A stretch of DNA of 64,000 bases, from contig NC_065877.1 of NCBI RefSeq assembly GCF_933775445.1, positions 7,006,001 to 7,070,000 of the forward strand, written 5' to 3'. Positions 60,264 to 64,000 of this stretch are shown piece after piece. The DNA comes from Argentina anserina. Its lineage: Eukaryota; Streptophyta; Magnoliopsida; Rosales; Rosaceae. A program made the translations under genes and the position numbers. The notes under the pieces are model-generated. The model did not search any database, was not told the DNA's origin, and worked only from the letters and a program-made list of their open reading frames with translations. The stretch's first letter is position 1. The number at the start of each line of letters is the position of its first letter.

Positions 60264-63200
60264 CTCTCCCTCAAGTTGGCGCATACACATCAACCATGTC
60301 CAACTTGCAAAGTCAGTTATAAAACGTCTTCTTAGAAACTCATTTAGTGAGTATATCTGCAAGCTGCTTTACGGTAGCAACAAAAGGGAAGCTAATAATC
60401 TTTGCATCTAGCTTCTCTTTTATGAAGTGACGATCCACCTCTATGTTTTGAACGATCATGCTATACTGGATTCTGTGATATATCAATTGTTGCTTTGTTG
60501 TCACAATACAATTGCTGTTTTGTTGTCACAATACAATTGCATAGCACTTTTCAACTTAACACCCAAATCACGTAGCAGATTTTTCAGCCACAACAATTCA
60601 CACACTCCATGAGCCATACCTCTATACTCAGCCTTAACACACGATCATGCCACATCATTCTACTTCTTACTCTTCCATGTGACAAAATTACCTCCCACAA
60701 AGGTAAAGTAACCTGATGTTGACCTCATGTCTGTAATATTTCCAGTCCAGTCTGCATCTTTAAAGCCACTAACCTCAAGAATGTATTTGTGTTTAGAGAA
60801 CATTACTCTTCTCCCTAGAGCTGACTTCAAGTATCTCAAAATTCTCAAAATAGCATTCATGTCTCTCACTTGGATTATGCACGAACTAGCTCACTATAGT
60901 CACTACATGAGATTATTCATAAACTGACTCACTAGACTTACTGCATAAGCAATAACTTGTCAAATAAATCAAGCGCCCAACTAACCTCTGATAGCGAGCT
61001 TGATCAATTGGTGTCTGGTCTGGATACTCTACTAGACGATGGTTTTGCTCAATAGGGTGTTGATAGGTGTGCAATTTAACATACATGTCTCTGTCAACAA
61101 ATCAAGTATGTACTTCCTCTGGCACAAGTAGATCATGGCTCTCCCCCTTGTCACCTAAATCCTTAAGAAACACTTGAGATCACCCAAAAACTTCATCTCA
61201 AACTCAGAAGACAATTGTTTCTACAGTCAATCCATCTCTACAGTATCATTGACAATAATCACCATATCATCAATATATATAATCAAAGCTACTACCTTCA
61301 TTTGCTGGTGCTTGAGAAACATGATATGATTTGAATTACTTTGTTTGTAACCAATCTTCCACATGGGCACGAGGTGACTGTTTGAGACAATATAGAGACT
61401 TTCTTAGTTTGTACACAACATCACTAGAAGAGGTAGTTACATACACTGGAGAAAAATTCATATACACATTTTTAGCTAACTCTCTATGAAAAAATGCATT
61501 TGTAACCAATCTTCCAAGTGAACTGTGAGAACCTCCCAAATCAGACACGAGGTGACTGTTTGAGACCATATAGAGATTTTCTTAGTTTGCACACAACATT
61601 AGCAAAAGAGGTAGTTACATAACTTGGAGGAAGACTCATATACACTTATTTAGCTAACTCTCCATGAAGAAATGCATTCTTTACATCAAACTGTCAAAGT
61701 GACCAGTTCAAACTAGCAGCAAACGAAAGGAGAACTCGGATAATGTTCATCTTTGCAACTGGAGCAAAAGTCTCATCATAATCAATATCATATGTCTGAG
61801 TAAACCTCTTCGCAATAAAACGTGTTTTATACCAGTTTATTGACCCATCTGCATTATGCCTCACAGTGAACACCTAACAACAACCTATAGCTTTCTTGCC
61901 ATGTGGTGGAGACACAAATTCTCAAATATCATTTTTTTGTAATGCCTCCATCTCTTATTCCATTGTTTTCCTCCACTTTAGATACCCCAATGCATCATGC
62001 ACATTGTTAGGTACTGATACAACATATATTTGATTCACAAAAAATTTATATGACTTTGATAATCTCTTAGTGGACATATAGTTAGCTACTAGATATTTTG
62101 ATTTGGCATGTAAATTGGGTTCATATCATTTGGGGGGCTGACCTCTAGTAGACATGTTTAGTAGTACATATTGCCCATTATTAGACCCAATACTAGTACT
62201 AGTACATGAATATCCCTCATATGAGTGATCTTCTACACCAGAAAACTGTTGGTCAGGGGTATGAGTGATGGTAGGAGGGGCATATGTGCTCTTAATTATT
62301 GTGTTCTCCTTCTAAAACATGGGTGTCTAGTTTTTCTACCTCTGATGAAGCTTCTGATACTGCTGGAACTTGGTTATATGAAGCTTGTACCTCTGAATGA
62401 GTGTCTGCTACTATTGGTACCTAGTTATTTGAAGTTTCTACCTCAGAATGAGCTTCCACTAGTGGAGTCAAAGTATTTCTAATAATAACTCTTACTGATT
62501 CCTCCTCCTCGCCATGATACAACGCTTTAAAATATGAATGCTCTTTCTGAATAGTTGTATCAGGAGATGTAAAATAATACATGTTCTCAAAGAAAAATAA
62601 CATACATAGTGACATAGTACTTCTTAGTAGGTGGATGATAACACTTGTATCCCTTCGATTTTCTTCCATATCCAACAAACACACAATTAATCGCTCGGGG
62701 ATTCAACTTTGACTTGCTCTGGCTTTTAGGGACATGAACAAAAGTCACACAACCAAAACCACGGGCTATATATTGTGAAAAAAGGGAATGGACACATGAG
62801 ATGCAAAAACCTGAAGAGGAACTTTTTCCTTAAGGACAATAGATGGAAGATGATTAATAAAATGAGCTGAAGCTGCTACAACATCACCCCACAAATACTT
62901 AGTATGAGCACTAAAAAGAATGGAACGAGCCATATCAAGAAGATTATGGTTTTTCCCTTTGGACACCGCATTTTACTCTAGTTTTCGTTGACATATGATT
63001 TAGTGAATAATCCCATGGTCTTTGAAAAACATGATTAACATACTCCCCCCTCCTCCATTATCGACGAAGAATCATAATGGTATTATTATATTATGTTTGG
63101 ACACGAGTATGAAAAAGTTGAAAAGTAAAGAAATTCTCATCTTTGATTCGAAGGAGAACAACCAATGACGACCTAGTGCAATCATCAATAAAAGACACAT

Positions 63201-63800
63201 AATACCTCATATATGTGACTGTAGGCTCTTTGGAATGTCTCTGAAGGTTACAAAGCATTGAGACTCAATATTCAATTGGGGAACATATAATAAGTGATGT
63301 AATAAGTCGGGTACATATAGAACATTATGGAGTTCTAAAATAGGAGTGATACGAACTAATCCTTTCCCTAGCACATGAAAAGCCTCACCATTAGCATTAG
63401 TGACATAAGATACTGGTGGAGAAGACAACTCAGTAATGAAATAAGATTTATCATTAGTCATATGATCATAGGCACCATAATCAATAATTCAAGTATCAGA
63501 ACCAACAAAGTTAGAATTTTTCAAAGTCATACCGATCTTACCACCTGCTCGAGTGATATTACCGTTAGAGGAATATTAATCCATATCATGTCTAGAATCA
63601 TGTGAAAACTCAACTCTCCAGCCATTCTTCCCATTTAATTCCCAAATAGCACTCTCATCATCTCTCATGTGGACAAAATCAATGAAGACATAACCTAGCG
63701 GTCTCCTTGCAACCCATATTCTTCTAATAATCCAAAGTTTCAGAACTCAATTTCAAGCTTTCTTTCTGAAACTTGAGCATCTAGCTAGATTTCCCATGTA
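60264..63800 (-). pseudogene. Ty1/copia gag-pol relic, minus strand, running toward the window end
   Basis: In minus-strand order: a protease region near 63490-63440 (IIDYGAYDHMTND) with the expected active-site Ser replaced; then HNVLYVPDLLHHLLYVPQLN; an integrase part at 62966-62766 (NHLLDMARSILFSAHTKYLW-like); a linker near 62680; a reverse-transcriptase piece at 61569-61336 (VTNAFFHRELAKNVYMNFSP, then KLRKSLYCLKQSPRA); and RNase H at 60869-60660 (DADWTGNITDMRSTSGYFTF, then GGNFVTWKSKK). Domain order PR-INT-RT-RH is copia type. The RT segment around 61330-61650 is partly duplicated. Many stops make it inactive. The 5' LTR is not in the window. Confidence 0.85.
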
Positions 63801-64000
63801 CACACATGACATTTTTTTTAATTAGGTGTACGATGTCTGGCCAAACAGTGGCTGGGGTGCACTAATAAAACCTTTAGGCGCAGACGGTAAATCTGAGCCT
63901 AGGTGACTTGGGCGTAATGGAGTGGATCAGATCAAATCAAAAACCGGGTCGAGCAAACTAGAAGTCGGGTCTAACAGATCTACGACGGCAGACTGAGATA
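63801..64000. other. Window end, unassigned
   Basis: GC-balanced sequence beyond the last recognisable copia part. It may be gag or leader of the same element or flanking DNA; nothing specific can be supported. Confidence 0.3.

Overview
The window is nuclear DNA of a flowering plant, almost certainly a eudicot. The evidence is split genes with GT-AG introns, three genes of land-plant families, and a dense load of plant transposons (CACTA, hAT, Mutator-like, Ty1/copia, Ty3/gypsy, LINE-like). A rosid such as a member of Rosaceae fits the transposon style, but that is an impression and cannot be proved from this window. No bacterial or organellar DNA was seen.

Layout. 1-226: edge of an unrecognised gene (minus). 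2.0-21.2 kb: almost pure transposon territory: a small hAT-like element (2048-2585), a CACTA element with a decayed Transposase_24 gene (2636-5219), an LTR/primer-site remnant (5371-5575), a palindromic MITE (7991-8338), a 3.5-kb hAT-like element filled by six 504-bp tandem repeats (9106-12577), a Mutator-type MITE (14968-15117), a second CACTA element (16188-19873) with a 402-bp palindromic MITE nested in it, and a long-TIR element (20489-21222). 22.0-32.5 kb: GTTAC-rich low-complexity DNA, split by a three-level nest: hAT-like element (23544-31203) containing a decayed copia element (23681-30834) containing another hAT-like element (24283-24988).

34.7-45.1 kb is the gene-rich island. It holds a LONESOME HIGHWAY-like bHLH gene (plus, 35314-39452, ten exons, 709 residues, with upstream ORFs in its leader), a convergent RCC1-repeat gene (minus, 39771-42714, eleven exons, with an apparent one-base frameshift in exon 9), and a tropinone-reductase-like short-chain dehydrogenase (minus, 43685-44960, five exons). 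A second copy of the dehydrogenase lies on the plus strand at 56375-57491 with one intron fewer. The two copies are head to head, and a 9.6-kb Ty3/gypsy element (45899-55508, TSD TATCC) with 3-kb LTRs has landed between them.

57.8-64 kb returns to transposons: a TIR element in TA repeats, a broken LINE-type ORF1 (DUF4283-like), and a minus-strand Ty1/copia element running off the window end.

The host genes do not form a pathway. The bHLH factor is a vascular/developmental regulator of the LHW family, the RCC1 protein is a seven-blade propeller type, and the two dehydrogenases are secondary-metabolism-type reductases. All exon borders were placed by eye from reading frame, GT-AG sites and family resemblance; nothing was run against a database.
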